From Microbacterium testaceum StLB037 (GTDB lineage Bacteria > Actinomycetota > Actinomycetes > Actinomycetales > Microbacteriaceae), in the NCBI RefSeq assembly GCF_008763945.1, contig NZ_VTQH01000003.1:310001-374000 (forward strand): a stretch of 64,000 nucleotides of DNA. Direction: 5' to 3'. Of the stretch, positions 9,286 through 17,287 are shown in pieces. A program made the translations under genes and the position numbers. Positions within the stretch are counted from its first letter, which is position 1, and the number at the start of each line of letters is the position of its first letter. A model generated the notes under the pieces. That model was given only the letters and a program-made list of their open reading frames with translations, searched no databases and was not told the DNA's origin.

Positions 9286-10179
9286 ATGAGCACGCAGTAC
9301 ACGTTCACTGACCCGTCGAAGCTGTACGCCGACATCGACCCGCAGTCGCAGGACCAGAAAGAGCCGGGCCTCGACGCCGAGCTCACGCCGAAGGCCGCGC
9401 TCGGTGAGGACACCTACGTGGGCAGCGACCGGCTGAAGGGGCGTAAGGCCCTCATCACCGGTGCCGACTCGGGTATCGGGGCCGCCACCGCGATCGCCTT
9501 CGCCCGGGAGGGCGCCTCGGTCGCCATGTCGTACCTGCCGCAGGAGAAGGAGGATGCCGACCGCATCGCCGGGATCCTCCGCGAGGCGGGCGCCACCGTC
9601 GTGCAGATCCCCGGCGACCTGCGCGAGCGCGACTACGCCACGACCCTGGTGAAGGAGGCGGTCGAGGGCCTCGGCGGCCTCGACATCGTCGTCAATAACG
9701 GCGGCAGGCAGATCTTCAACGAAGACGTCACGACCCTGACGGACGAACAGTTCGACGACACCTTCAAGACCAACGTCTACGCGATGTTCTGGATCTGCAA
9801 GGAGGCCGTGCCGCACCTGCAGCCCGGCTCGACCATCATCAACACCACCTCGATCCAGGCCTACTCGCCGGCACCGATCCTGGTCGACTACGCCTCGACG
9901 AAGGCGACGATCAACACGTTCACGAAGGCTCTCGGTCAGCAGCTCGCGCCGAAGGGCATTCGCGTGAACGCGGTGGCTCCCGGCCCCATCTGGACGCCGC
10001 TGCAGGTCACCGACGGCCAGCCCGACGAGAAGGTCGACGAGTTCGGCGAAGAGACCCCGCTGGGTCGCATGGGTCAGCCCGCCGAACTCGCCCCGGCGTA
10101 CGTCTACCTGGCCTCGGCCGAGTCGAGCTACGTCATCGGCGAGACGCTCAACGTCAACGGCGGCATGCCGACGCCGTAA
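9286..10179 (+). CDS. SDR family oxidoreductase (YhdF/GsiB-neighbour type)
   Basis: The 297 residues include an about 50-residue N-terminal extension (TQYTFTDPSKLY) typical of stress-linked extended-N-terminus SDRs. The NAD(P) motif is TGADSGIGAA, the catalytic set is NTTS...YASTK, and the C-terminus ends with the usual NGGMPTP. AAAGGA precedes ATG 9286 at 8 bases. A substrate cannot be named; homologues are general-stress dehydrogenases. It probably shares the transcript of the GH15 gene. A paralogue of the same type lies at 31.6-32.5 kb. Confidence 0.88.
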   Translation: MSTQYTFTDPSKLYADIDPQSQDQKEPGLDAELTPKAALGEDTYVGSDRLKGRKALITGADSGIGAATAIAFAREGASVAMSYLPQEKEDADRIAGILREAGATVVQIPGDLRERDYATTLVKEAVEGLGGLDIVVNNGGRQIFNEDVTTLTDEQFDDTFKTNVYAMFWICKEAVPHLQPGSTIINTTSIQAYSPAPILVDYASTKATINTFTKALGQQLAPKGIRVNAVAPGPIWTPLQVTDGQPDEKVDEFGEETPLGRMGQPAELAPAYVYLASAESSYVIGETLNVNGGMPTP

Positions 10180-10191
10180 GCGGCACGCGCA

Positions 10192-10225
10192 GAGGGCCGT
10201 CGTCCGGGAGCGGGCGGCGGCCCTC
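10192..10225 (+). terminator. Hairpin after the SDR gene
   Basis: GAGGGCCG (10192-10199) pairs with CGGCCCTC (10218-10225) a few bases after the SDR stop. There is no T-run. Confidence 0.5.
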
Positions 10226-10243
10226 GTCGTCTGCGTCATGAGA

Positions 10244-10308
10244 ACAGGGGATGCCATGAATACAGGGCGGTTCTTCGCAAATCCGCCTGTCCCGGTGGCA
10301 TCCCCTGT
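10244..10308. terminator. Nested hairpin carrying head-to-head GGATGCC copies
   Basis: A perfect 13-bp outer stem (10244-10256 with 10296-10308) encloses a second, imperfect stem (about 10262-10270 with 10283-10290). It lies between the convergent SDR and GNAT genes and could terminate both. The outer arms each carry the window-wide heptamer. Confidence 0.6.
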
Positions 10309-10329
10309 CCTGGTGACGCCGGCGCGCGC

Positions 10330-10791
10330 TCAGACGAGCGATTTGCGGTAGAAGATCTCCCCGTCGGCGGTCTCCTCGGACCGGTGATAGCCCTCGCGCT
10401 CGTAGAGCCGCTGGTTGGCCTCGCTCAGGCCCCCGGTGAACAGCTCCGCCTCGGTCGCTCCGGCCTCGCGGCCGCGGTTCTCGACGGCGGCGAGCAGCAG
10501 GGTCCCGAGGCCCTCGCCCTGTTGGTCGGGGGCGATGGCGAGTCGGCCGATGAGCAGAAGCTCGCCGTCGAGACGGGCACGCACGGCACCGACCACCCGG
10601 TGGCCCGTGACGGCGACGCAGCCGAGGTTCTCCACCAGCTCCGCGCGGAGCTCCTCGAGGGTCTGCGTCAGGGGCGGCATGTCGGGGTCGCCGTAGATGA
10701 GCGCTTCGCTCGCGAAAGCGGCGCGCTGGATGGTCAGCACCTCACCCGCGTCGTCGGTGTCGATGGGGCGGATGGTGGGCGAGTCGGCCAT
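10330..10791 (-). CDS. GNAT family N-acetyltransferase
   Basis: The 153-residue single-domain protein has the N-terminal IRPIDTDDAGEVLTIQRAAF block, acetyl-CoA motif IAPDQQGEGLGTLLLAAVE (Q-x-x-G-x-G) and a C-terminal NQRLYEREGYHRS motif, a layout close to RimI/ElaA-like acetyltransferases. The ATG at 10791 is preceded by GAAAGGA. The substrate is unknown. It is convergent with the SDR gene and separated from it by two hairpins. Confidence 0.87.
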   Translation of the reverse strand: MADSPTIRPIDTDDAGEVLTIQRAAFASEALIYGDPDMPPLTQTLEELRAELVENLGCVAVTGHRVVGAVRARLDGELLLIGRLAIAPDQQGEGLGTLLLAAVENRGREAGATEAELFTGGLSEANQRLYEREGYHRSEETADGEIFYRKSLV

Positions 10792-10874
10792 CGGGGTCCT
10801 TTCGAGGGGCGGAGCCTGGGTTAACTATCATGGGCATGAGCGCCGCGTCTTTCCGATGATGGCCGCTGCCTCTT

Positions 10875-11804
10875 ATGAACGAGTTCTTCGACACGAGCGT
10901 CCGCACGAGCGACGTCACCGAGACGCAGGCCTGGCTGCAGGCGCAGTACGGTCACGTAGACGTGCAGGCCGATCGCGCCTCGTTCGCGGAGCACGCCGTC
11001 GGCGACGCGACATTCTCGATACGTCGGCTGACCTGGCAGTGCCGGGCCGAGGTGATCTACGAGGCGGATCGGTTCTACGTCGCCACCTCGACCCCCGGAT
11101 ACGCCTGGCGCATCGGGTCGGAGACGGGGGAGTACAGCGTCGAGCCGGGCTTGGTGCAGCCGGGCCACGAACTCGTCGGTCACCCGGACGACACCGACCT
11201 GCATCTGATCGCCTTCGACGCGCCCTGGCTGACCGAAACGGCGCGCACGATCTACGGGGACGACGACCTCGTCGTGCGCTTTGCCGGCACGGGTCCCGTC
11301 TCGCGCCGTCTGCGCGACCACTGGCTCGCGACGGTGCGCTGGTCGCTGACGCAGGTGCCCCTGCTCGAAGAGCCCCTGGTCCGCGCGCACGTACGCCGCA
11401 CGTTGGCGACCGCGACCCTCGAGGCGTTCCCCCTGGTGGGCGATCCGCGCGAGCGCCGTGCCTCGTCGATCGAGCAGGCGTCGATCTATACGTCGGCGAC
11501 GTCGTGGATCGACGATCACGCCTCGCTCCCCGTCACGGTCGACGACGCGGCCCGTGCCGTGGGCACCTCGGTCGCCGGCCTCCGTCGCGCGTTCGCGGCC
11601 AACGGCCAATTCAGCACGAACCCCGAGGACTACCTGTCGGCGGCGCGTCTGAGCGCTGCCCACGCCGACCTCGTGGGCGCGGACCCCTCGTGCGTCACCG
11701 TCAGCGAGGTCGCCGCCCGATGGGGATTCACCGATCTCGCGGCATTCGTCGAGGCCTACCGCACCGCGTACCGCATCGATCCGAGCCGGACGCTCGAGCG
11801 CTGA
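10875..11804 (+). CDS. AraC family transcriptional regulator (first of three)
   Basis: This is a 309-residue protein. The N-terminal about 200 residues form a sensor region like the AraC-binding-like domain family. The C-terminal about 100 residues hold the two helix-turn-helix units: VTVDDAARAVGTSVAGLRRAFA and VSEVAARWGFTDLAAFVEAYRTAY. It is similar in length and plan to the regulators at 21.2 and 37.3 kb, which suggests paralogues. No ligand can be inferred, and the neighbouring genes offer no obvious target operon. Confidence 0.85.
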   Translation: MNEFFDTSVRTSDVTETQAWLQAQYGHVDVQADRASFAEHAVGDATFSIRRLTWQCRAEVIYEADRFYVATSTPGYAWRIGSETGEYSVEPGLVQPGHELVGHPDDTDLHLIAFDAPWLTETARTIYGDDDLVVRFAGTGPVSRRLRDHWLATVRWSLTQVPLLEEPLVRAHVRRTLATATLEAFPLVGDPRERRASSIEQASIYTSATSWIDDHASLPVTVDDAARAVGTSVAGLRRAFAANGQFSTNPEDYLSAARLSAAHADLVGADPSCVTVSEVAARWGFTDLAAFVEAYRTAYRIDPSRTLER

Positions 11805-11808
11805 CGGC

Positions 11809-12081
11809 TCAGCGATCGCGGTCGGTGTACTCGCCGGGGTCGTCGACGTTCTCGCGCGACTCGTGTCCGCCAGGCTGCTCGACGTCGGTGTAGGCCCCGG
11901 CCTCGTCGGTGCGGGGTCGCGATTCGCTGCCGTCGGCGTTCTCGCGGTCGACGTACTCGCCGGGGAGATCGGAACTCCCGCGATCCGTGGTGCCGTCCGG
12001 CAGTTGCACGTCGGTGTACTCGCCCTCACCGGGTCCGGTGCCGTGTCCGGAGTCGTGTCCGTTGACGTCGCGCTCGGCCAT
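11809..12081 (-). CDS. Acidic hydrophilic protein with 21-residue tandem repeats
   Basis: The 90-residue protein has no hydrophobic core. Residues 20-40, 41-61 and 62-82 are three tandem 21-residue units beginning GEYTD, GEYVD and GAYTD, followed by a truncated fourth unit (83-90, GEYTDRDR). Invariant positions are Gly1, Tyr3, Asp5, Gly11 and Asp19. The composition (Asp, Glu, Gly, Ser, Arg) is that of a disordered hydrophilin-like protein. I know no function for it. Transcription probably starts at the CAA-box promoter at 12112-12148. Confidence 0.7.
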   Translation of the reverse strand: MAERDVNGHDSGHGTGPGEGEYTDVQLPDGTTDRGSSDLPGEYVDRENADGSESRPRTDEAGAYTDVEQPGGHESRENVDDPGEYTDRDR

Positions 12082-12111
12082 TGCCGCCTCCTGGGGTCGT
12101 TGGTGACCTCG

Positions 12112-12148
12112 ACGCTAGACCCCGTACGCCGAACGGGGAGCGGTCTTG
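12112..12148 (-). promoter_or_regulatory. CAA-box promoter of the 21-residue-repeat protein
   Basis: On the minus strand, GTGTCAAGAC includes CAAGAC (12148-12143), then 25 nt, then TAGCGT (12117-12112). The box forms an inverted repeat with the box of the divergent gene (CTTGACACG 12145-12153 against CGTGTCAAG 12176-12184). Confidence 0.55.
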
Positions 12149-12180
12149 ACACGCGTTCTGCCGCGGGTCGTCCGCCGTGT

Positions 12181-12217
12181 CAAGGCCATGGGGCGAGCGC
12201 CGGCGCGAGGGCAGTGT
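12181..12217 (+). promoter_or_regulatory. CAA-box promoter of the small membrane protein, leaderless
   Basis: CAAGGC (12181-12186), 25 nt, CAGTGT (12212-12217), and then the ATG exactly six bases later, as at the GH15 gene. There is no Shine-Dalgarno sequence. Confidence 0.5.
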
Positions 12218-12223
12218 GGTCGC

Positions 12224-12382
12224 ATGCCCGCTCTCGCCATCATCCTCGTCATCGTGGGCCTCGTGCTCCTGTTCCTCGGCATCTTCGTCGAGGCCGTGAA
12301 GTTCCTGCTGTGGATCGGCGTGATCATCCTCGTCGTCGGGATCATCGCGGCGATTCTGCGCTTCGTCCGCCGCCAGGTCTGA
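12224..12382 (+). CDS. Very small hydrophobic membrane protein
   Basis: I start at ATG 12224, giving 52 residues; the longer upstream frame has no ribosome site and would cross the promoter. Two membrane helices follow each other (PALAIILVIVGLVLLFLGIF and FLLWIGVIILVVGIIAAIL), joined by a short polar VEAVK turn and ending in RFVRRQV. Small proteins of this type are widespread in actinobacteria, with no known function. The divergent neighbour is the repeat protein. Confidence 0.7.
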   Translation: MPALAIILVIVGLVLLFLGIFVEAVKFLLWIGVIILVVGIIAAILRFVRRQV

Positions 12383-12413
12383 CCTCTCACCTGGCGCTTC
12401 GCCGCGCGTACGT

Positions 12414-12442
12414 CCCCGCCCGACGTGAACGTCGGTGCGGGG
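12414..12442. terminator. Hairpin between convergent genes
   Basis: CCCCGC/GCGGGG outer and CGACGT/ACGTCG inner pairs form an almost continuous 12-bp stem with a GA loop. It lies between the small membrane protein gene and the end of the epimerase gene and could serve both. Confidence 0.5.
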
Positions 12443-12452
12443 GCGTCGATCG

Positions 12453-13457
12453 TCAGGCAGAGAAGAGATCGCGCGCTCGTGCCGGCCGGACGGCCACGAC
12501 GGCATCGAGAGCGGGGCCGAGGTCGGGGTACCGGAACGCGAAACCCGCCTCCGTCAGGACCCGCGGCACCGCCCATCGACTCTTCAGCACCAGTTCGGGC
12601 TCGTTGCGCAGCACCGTCATGGCCGGGTCGAGCATCCACCGGTAGGAGGGCAGACCGAACGGCGCGCGCGCGACGCGACGCAGCTCGCGCATGAGCGTGC
12701 GATTGTCGGTGACGACGGGAGCCGCGAGGTTGACGGGACCCGCGAGATCGTCCCGGTCGCGGAGGAAGCGGACGGATGCCACGACATCGTCGATGTGGAT
12801 CCAGCTGAAGCGCTGCCGCCCCGAGGTCCGCGACCAGCTCGACCAGACGGACCCCGTGGGGTGGGCGCCGATGCCGCGGTAGCGACGGTGCGGGAACCAC
12901 CAGCTGTCGATCTGGGTCCCGCCGAGACCGAGGCGCGCGAGGGCTAGAAGGATGCGGGTCGCCGGCCCGTCGCCGAGCACGATGGCCATGCGCAGCGCCA
13001 CGCGGCGCGTGTCGGGGAGGTCACCGGCGAAGAATGCGCGCTCCCAGCTGTTTGCCACATCGACCGAGAATCCCTCGCCCGTCACGCCGTCGATCTCGTC
13101 GTTGCCGCGCTCGGTCTCGTGCCGGTAGACGGTGGCCGTCGAGGCGTTCATCCAGACGCGGGGAGGGTGCTGCGCCCCGGCGACGGCGTCGTGCAGCTCG
13201 CGGGTGGTATCGACCCGGGAGCGCAGGATCTCGTCGCGGTTCGCGTCGGTGTACCGGCATGACACGATTTTGCCGGCGAGGTTGATCAGCACGTCTGCGC
13301 CATCGACCAGCCGGGCGATCGCCGGGGCGTCGCCCCAGACCGCGTCCCCGGAGCGTCCGACGGTGGCGACCTCGTAGCCGTCGGCGCGGAAGGCGCTCGT
13401 GAGGGCACGGCCGACGAAGCCGCTCGCGCCGGCGATCACGACACGGGGTGGGGTCAC
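12453..13457 (-). CDS. TIGR01777-type NAD-dependent epimerase with DUF1731 end
   Basis: Start GTG 13457 has AGGAGGA 4 bases upstream; the open frame further upstream overlaps the divergent gene and lacks a ribosome site. The 334-residue protein has the extended-SDR nucleotide motif GASGFVGRALTSAF, the typical NLAGKIV segment, and the DUF1731 end with the RWMLDPAM and LKSRWAVPRVLTEAGF region, as in the YfcH/SDR39 group. The usual YxxxK is replaced by the TVYRHETE segment characteristic of this family. The substrate is unknown. A TAGGCT -10 box is visible upstream. Confidence 0.87.
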   Translation of the reverse strand: MTPPRVVIAGASGFVGRALTSAFRADGYEVATVGRSGDAVWGDAPAIARLVDGADVLINLAGKIVSCRYTDANRDEILRSRVDTTRELHDAVAGAQHPPRVWMNASTATVYRHETERGNDEIDGVTGEGFSVDVANSWERAFFAGDLPDTRRVALRMAIVLGDGPATRILLALARLGLGGTQIDSWWFPHRRYRGIGAHPTGSVWSSWSRTSGRQRFSWIHIDDVVASVRFLRDRDDLAGPVNLAAPVVTDNRTLMRELRRVARAPFGLPSYRWMLDPAMTVLRNEPELVLKSRWAVPRVLTEAGFAFRYPDLGPALDAVVAVRPARARDLFSA

Positions 13458-13558
13458 GGCATCCTCCTGGTCAGATGGGTTCAGCCTAGGGGGGGTCGGT
13501 CTCGGCGGTGACCGTCCACCCGCGCGCCGCGCGGCCGCTCGCCTGACACAATGAGTCC

Positions 13559-14158
13559 ATGCGACGACAGGCGAGGGCGACGCGCGTCGTGCGCGGGAGC
13601 GCCGCCGCATCCGTCGCGACCTTCGTCGCCCTGCTCTCGCACGTCAGCGGCGGGGGAGAGGTCCCGGGCCTGTTCGGTGTCGCGGTCCCGCTCGCGCTGT
13701 CGTTCGTCGTGTGCACGGCGCTGGCCGGCCGCCGACTCTCGACGGGGCGCCTCGCCGTGGCCGTCGCGGTCAGCCAGGTGCTGTTCCACACGCTGTTCGT
13801 ACTCGGCAGCTACGACCTGTCCGCCGCCGTGCACGTCCACGGCTCGACCCTGCCGGGATCGGCCGGGGGGTCCCTTCCGGCGGTGACCCCGGATGCCGCG
13901 ATGTGGCTGGGCCACGCCGTCGCCGCCGTCGCGACCACTGTCGCCCTGCACCGGGGCGAGCGCACCCTCGCCGCTCTCGGCGTCCTCGCGGAGCGGAGCG
14001 TCGAGTGGCTCCGGGCGCGCGTGCGCGTCGCGCTGGCGCTGCCCACCGCACCGCCCGCGCGGCGCAGCGCGCCCGTCGTCGTCGCCGCCGTGCGCCCCAC
14101 CTCGGCCCTCGTGGTCTCGTCCGCGCACCGGCGCGGCCCTCCGCTCGCGGCATCCTGA
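13559..14158 (+). CDS. Four-helix membrane protein, His-containing loop
   Basis: The 199-residue protein has membrane segments at about residues 13-30, 37-58, 64-85 and 115-135, then an amphipathic, Arg/Ala-rich cytoplasmic tail. The loop between helices 3 and 4 contains AVHVHGST. CACAAT followed by six bases and ATG 13559 suggests a leaderless start. Actinobacterial proteins of this plan often sit near copper or haem uptake genes; the PepSY gene downstream fits, but this is inference. I do not assign a function. Confidence 0.6.
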   Translation: MRRQARATRVVRGSAAASVATFVALLSHVSGGGEVPGLFGVAVPLALSFVVCTALAGRRLSTGRLAVAVAVSQVLFHTLFVLGSYDLSAAVHVHGSTLPGSAGGSLPAVTPDAAMWLGHAVAAVATTVALHRGERTLAALGVLAERSVEWLRARVRVALALPTAPPARRSAPVVVAAVRPTSALVVSSAHRRGPPLAAS

Positions 14159-14360
14159 GTCCCGCTCCACCGTCTTTCGTGACCCCGGAGCGGTCGAGCG
14201 CCGTGCCGTGATCCACCGTCCGCCGGCGCAACCATCGACGCGTCCTCGCGCGCGCCCCACCCTTCCGGCCCGGGCCGTTCTCCTCGACGACCCCGGGCGA
14301 CGACGTCCGCCGCGCGCGGCGTCCCTCTCGAGCGCGCTCCGCGCTCGGAAAGAGATACCC

Positions 14361-14417
14361 ATGTCGCTTCTCCCTTGCCTTCCACCGTCCCCGATCCCGA
14401 CCGGAGCCCGCGCGTGA
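14361..14417 (+). CDS. Possible 18-residue leader peptide upstream of the PepSY gene
   Basis: ATG 14361 follows GGAAAGAGA at good spacing and opens an 18-codon frame, MSLLPCLPPSPIPTGARA, ending in TGA 14415-14417. The stop overlaps the GTG start of the PepSY gene (GTGA). The peptide is Pro-rich (PPSPIP) and has one Cys. Such a frame could couple or attenuate translation of the next gene. The evidence is only the ribosome site, the overlap and the composition. Confidence 0.35.
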   Translation: MSLLPCLPPSPIPTGARA

Positions 14418-15847
14418 CCGCCGTCGGATCCGGCCCCGAGGTCGCGGCATCCGCCCCCTCTTCCGCTGCGCAGGCCCCGTCGCGCGGGTGGTTCACCGCC
14501 CTGCTGCGGCGCCTGCACTTCTTCGCGGGCCTGCTGGTGGGGCCGTTCATCCTGATCGCCGCCCTCAGCGGAGCCCTCTACGCGATCACCCCGACGCTCG
14601 AGAGCACCCTGTACGCGCACGAGCTCACGGCCGCCTCGAACGCGCCGGCGGTGCCGCTCGCCGAACAGATCGCGGCGGCCGAGGAGTACGTCGGCGGCGG
14701 GGCCACCCCCGTCGCGGTGCGCCCGGCACCCACCGGTGGTGGCACCACCCGCGTGATGTTCGCCGACGAGACCCTGCCCGAGAGCACGACCCGCGCGATC
14801 TTCGTCGATCCCGCCACCACCGAGATCCGCGGCGACCTCCCCGCCTACGGCACGAGCGGCGCCCTGCCGCTGCGGCACTGGATCAGCGACCTGCACCGCT
14901 CGCTCCATCTGGGTGAGATCGGGCGCTGGTACAGCGAGCTCGCGGCATCCTGGCTGGGAATCGTCGCGCTGGCGGGACTGGGCCTGTGGATCAGCCGGTT
15001 CGTGCGCAGCCGCCGAGGACGCCGCGACCTGCTGCGACCGAACCGAGGGCACACCGGCTACCGGCGACTGTCGGGATGGCATTCGGCCGTGGGGATCTGG
15101 GTGGTGGTCGGGGCGCTGTTCCTGTCGGCGACGGGAATCACCTGGTCGGCCTATGCCGGCGCGAACGTGTCGGATCTGCGCACCCTCGTGGGCGAGGGGA
15201 CCCCCGCGCTCACGACCACACTCGACGGCACCGCCACCGCCGGCGATCACGCGCATCACGGCGGCGATCACGCGACGGGCGCGCCGTCCGCGGATCCGGC
15301 GACCTTCGACGCCGTGTGGACCGCGGCGCGCGAGGTGAACGTGAACTCGGGCGACCTCGAGATCCGCCCTCCCGCGTCGGAGGGGAAGGCGTGGGTCGTG
15401 CAGGAGATCCATCGCAGCTTCCCGACCGAGGTGGACGCCGTGGCGATCGACGGCTCCACGCTGCAGGTGACCGACCGGGTCGACTTCGCCGACTACCCGC
15501 TGCTGGCGAAGCTGTCGCGCTGGGGGGTCGACCTGCACATGGGCACGATGTTCGGTCTCGCGAACCAGCTCGTGCTCTTCGCGCTCGCGATCGGCATCGC
15601 GACCCTCGTCGTGCTCGGCTACGCGATGTGGTGGAAGCGACGGCCCACCGCGCAGACGGGCGCACCGGCCCGCGGCGTGCTGCGCCACGCCCCGTGGTGG
15701 GGGACCGCGGCGGTGCTGGTCGCGGCGGTCGCGATCGGGCTGGTGCTGCCGCTGGTCGGGTACACCCTCGCGGCGTTCGTCGTGATCGACGCGCTTCTCG
15801 GGTGGAGGGCGCGGCGGGTGCAGGGATCCCCCTCGCGAGGGAGGTGA
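14414..15847 (+). CDS. PepSY-domain membrane protein (PiuB-like) with His-rich loop
   Basis: I start at GTG 14414 (477 residues), with GGAG 9 bases upstream. The pattern of PepSY-associated membrane proteins is clear: helix 1 LLRRLHFFAGLLVGPFILIAAL, an outer PepSY region, RHWISDLHRSLHLG, helix 2 with LGIVALAGLGLWI, GWHSAVGIWVVVGALFLSATGITW, then DLHMGTMFG and two final helices. Conserved His residues in these helices could bind haem, as proposed for PiuB-type reductases involved in iron uptake. An outer loop carries HAHHGGDHATG, a likely metal-binding stretch. The gene is followed 49 bases later by a lipoprotein gene with its own promoter. Confidence 0.85.
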   Translation: MTAVGSGPEVAASAPSSAAQAPSRGWFTALLRRLHFFAGLLVGPFILIAALSGALYAITPTLESTLYAHELTAASNAPAVPLAEQIAAAEEYVGGGATPVAVRPAPTGGGTTRVMFADETLPESTTRAIFVDPATTEIRGDLPAYGTSGALPLRHWISDLHRSLHLGEIGRWYSELAASWLGIVALAGLGLWISRFVRSRRGRRDLLRPNRGHTGYRRLSGWHSAVGIWVVVGALFLSATGITWSAYAGANVSDLRTLVGEGTPALTTTLDGTATAGDHAHHGGDHATGAPSADPATFDAVWTAAREVNVNSGDLEIRPPASEGKAWVVQEIHRSFPTEVDAVAIDGSTLQVTDRVDFADYPLLAKLSRWGVDLHMGTMFGLANQLVLFALAIGIATLVVLGYAMWWKRRPTAQTGAPARGVLRHAPWWGTAAVLVAAVAIGLVLPLVGYTLAAFVVIDALLGWRARRVQGSPSRGR

Positions 15848-15896
15848 GCCCGGGGCGGCGTGCGTAGCGTGGGGATTCCCCCGAAAGGACGTCCCC

Positions 15897-17225
15897 GTGA
15901 GCCTCGCCCGCCGCCTCGCCTCCGCCCTGACCCTCGCCGCCGTCGCGGCGCTCGCCGCCTGCACGAGCGCCGCGCCGGACACGCCCGCGACTCCCGCGGC
16001 ATCCGTCGACATTCCGAAGACACCCGTCGGAGAGCGCGTGGCGTGGATCATCGACAAGCTGGAGGGCGAGGCCGACACCACGGCGGGGGAATGGGCGCGC
16101 GTGCTGCACGAGAGTTTCGTGGCGCAGGTTCCCGCGGAGCAGGTCGCCGAGATCGTCAACCGCCAGCTGCGACCGGCGGCGCCGTTCACCGTCACCGCCT
16201 ACCGGGGCACCGAGACCCAGGCCGTGGCGACGCTCGCGGGCGCACTCGGCGACCCGTTCGACCTCTCGCTCACGATCGACGCGTCGAGTCGGATCACCGG
16301 ACTGGTCTTCGGGCCGGTGGCGGAACCGTGGACGCCCTCGACCTCTCTCGACGAGGTCGAGCGGCGTCTCGCCGAGCTCCCGGGCGAGGTCAGTGCCCTC
16401 GTGCTCCGCGGCGACGACGTGGCCCTCGCCGTCGACCCGGACCGATCGGCCCCGCTCGCCTCGGCATTCAAGCTCTACGTGCTTCTCGCGGTGGCGGATG
16501 CCGTGGCCGCGGGCGACCTGTCGTGGGACGAGACCCTCGTGCTCGGCGACACGGATCGGAGCCTTCCCTCCGGCGAGCTGCAGGCCGCGCCCACCGGCAC
16601 CGAGGTCTCGGTGCGGGATGCGGCTTCGGCCATGATCCGCATCAGCGACAACACCGCCACCGACCTGCTCATCACGCGCCTGGGCCGTGAACGCGTCGAA
16701 GCGGCGGTGGCGCGCTCGGGTCACAGCGATCCGTCGGTGCTCTCGCCGTTCCTCTCGACGAAGGAGCTGTTCACCCTCGGGTGGGGCGATGCGTCGCTTC
16801 GGACGGAGTGGGCCGCGGCTGACGACACCGGCAAGCGCGCCCTGCTCGACCGGATCGATGCGGCTCCCCTCGCCGTCGAGGTGGCCGACGTCACCACGCC
16901 CGTGTGGCGTGACGGGTTCGACTGGTTCGCCAGCGCGAACGACATCGCCGCCGTGCACCGCGCGCTGCAGCAGACGCAGGACGCCGAGGTGCTCGGCATC
17001 CTGAGCGAGAATCCCGGTCAGGGCCTCGACGTCGGGACGTGGCCGTACGCCGCGTTCAAGGGCGGGTCGAGCCTCGGGGTGCTGACGGGCAGCTGGTTCG
17101 TGCGCGACGACGCGGGCGAGGCGACGGTCGTGTGGCTGCTGGCGGATGACGACGCTCAGGCGGTCGCCGGCGCGACGAGAGATTTCTTCCACCTGGCCGA
17201 GGACGCCCTGCGGCTCGCCCACTGA
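15897..17225 (+). CDS. Lipoprotein serine hydrolase (class A beta-lactamase-like)
   Basis: A signal peptide with lipobox ALAAC (Cys22) predicts a secreted lipoprotein. Residues about 35-150 form an N-terminal Cpl-7/NTF2-like region, and the rest is a penicillin-binding fold. The active-site SxxK is SAFK (Ser189, Lys192), followed by SDN at 250-252 (ISDNTATD) and the third box as KGGSS near the end. It resembles beta-lactamase-related Rv-type serine hydrolases in actinobacteria more than a resistance enzyme, because the N-terminal domain is extra. Start GTG 15897 has AAAGGA; a TAGCGT -10 box lies at 15865-15870. Confidence 0.85.
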   Translation: MSLARRLASALTLAAVAALAACTSAAPDTPATPAASVDIPKTPVGERVAWIIDKLEGEADTTAGEWARVLHESFVAQVPAEQVAEIVNRQLRPAAPFTVTAYRGTETQAVATLAGALGDPFDLSLTIDASSRITGLVFGPVAEPWTPSTSLDEVERRLAELPGEVSALVLRGDDVALAVDPDRSAPLASAFKLYVLLAVADAVAAGDLSWDETLVLGDTDRSLPSGELQAAPTGTEVSVRDAASAMIRISDNTATDLLITRLGRERVEAAVARSGHSDPSVLSPFLSTKELFTLGWGDASLRTEWAAADDTGKRALLDRIDAAPLAVEVADVTTPVWRDGFDWFASANDIAAVHRALQQTQDAEVLGILSENPGQGLDVGTWPYAAFKGGSSLGVLTGSWFVRDDAGEATVVWLLADDDAQAVAGATRDFFHLAEDALRLAH

Positions 17226-17227
17226 GA

Positions 17228-17276
17228 CGACGACCCGCGCACCCGGGGGAGGAGCCCCGTGGTGCGCGGGTCGTCG
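17228..17276. terminator. Strong bidirectional terminator hairpin
   Basis: A perfect 15-bp stem (17228-17242 with 17262-17276) with an inner CCGGGG/CCCCG pairing lies between the convergent serine hydrolase gene and the acidic protein gene. Confidence 0.7.
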
Positions 17277-17287
17277 GGTCGGTCGCC

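Noticed and set aside
13481..16195. A 904-codon minus-strand frame over the PepSY region
   Set aside because: It is the complementary frame of two clear plus-strand genes and resembles no protein.
15897..17225. A beta-lactam resistance gene
   Set aside because: The penicillin-binding fold motifs are present, but the extra N-terminal domain and lipoprotein anchor fit the general actinobacterial serine hydrolase group; no resistance context.
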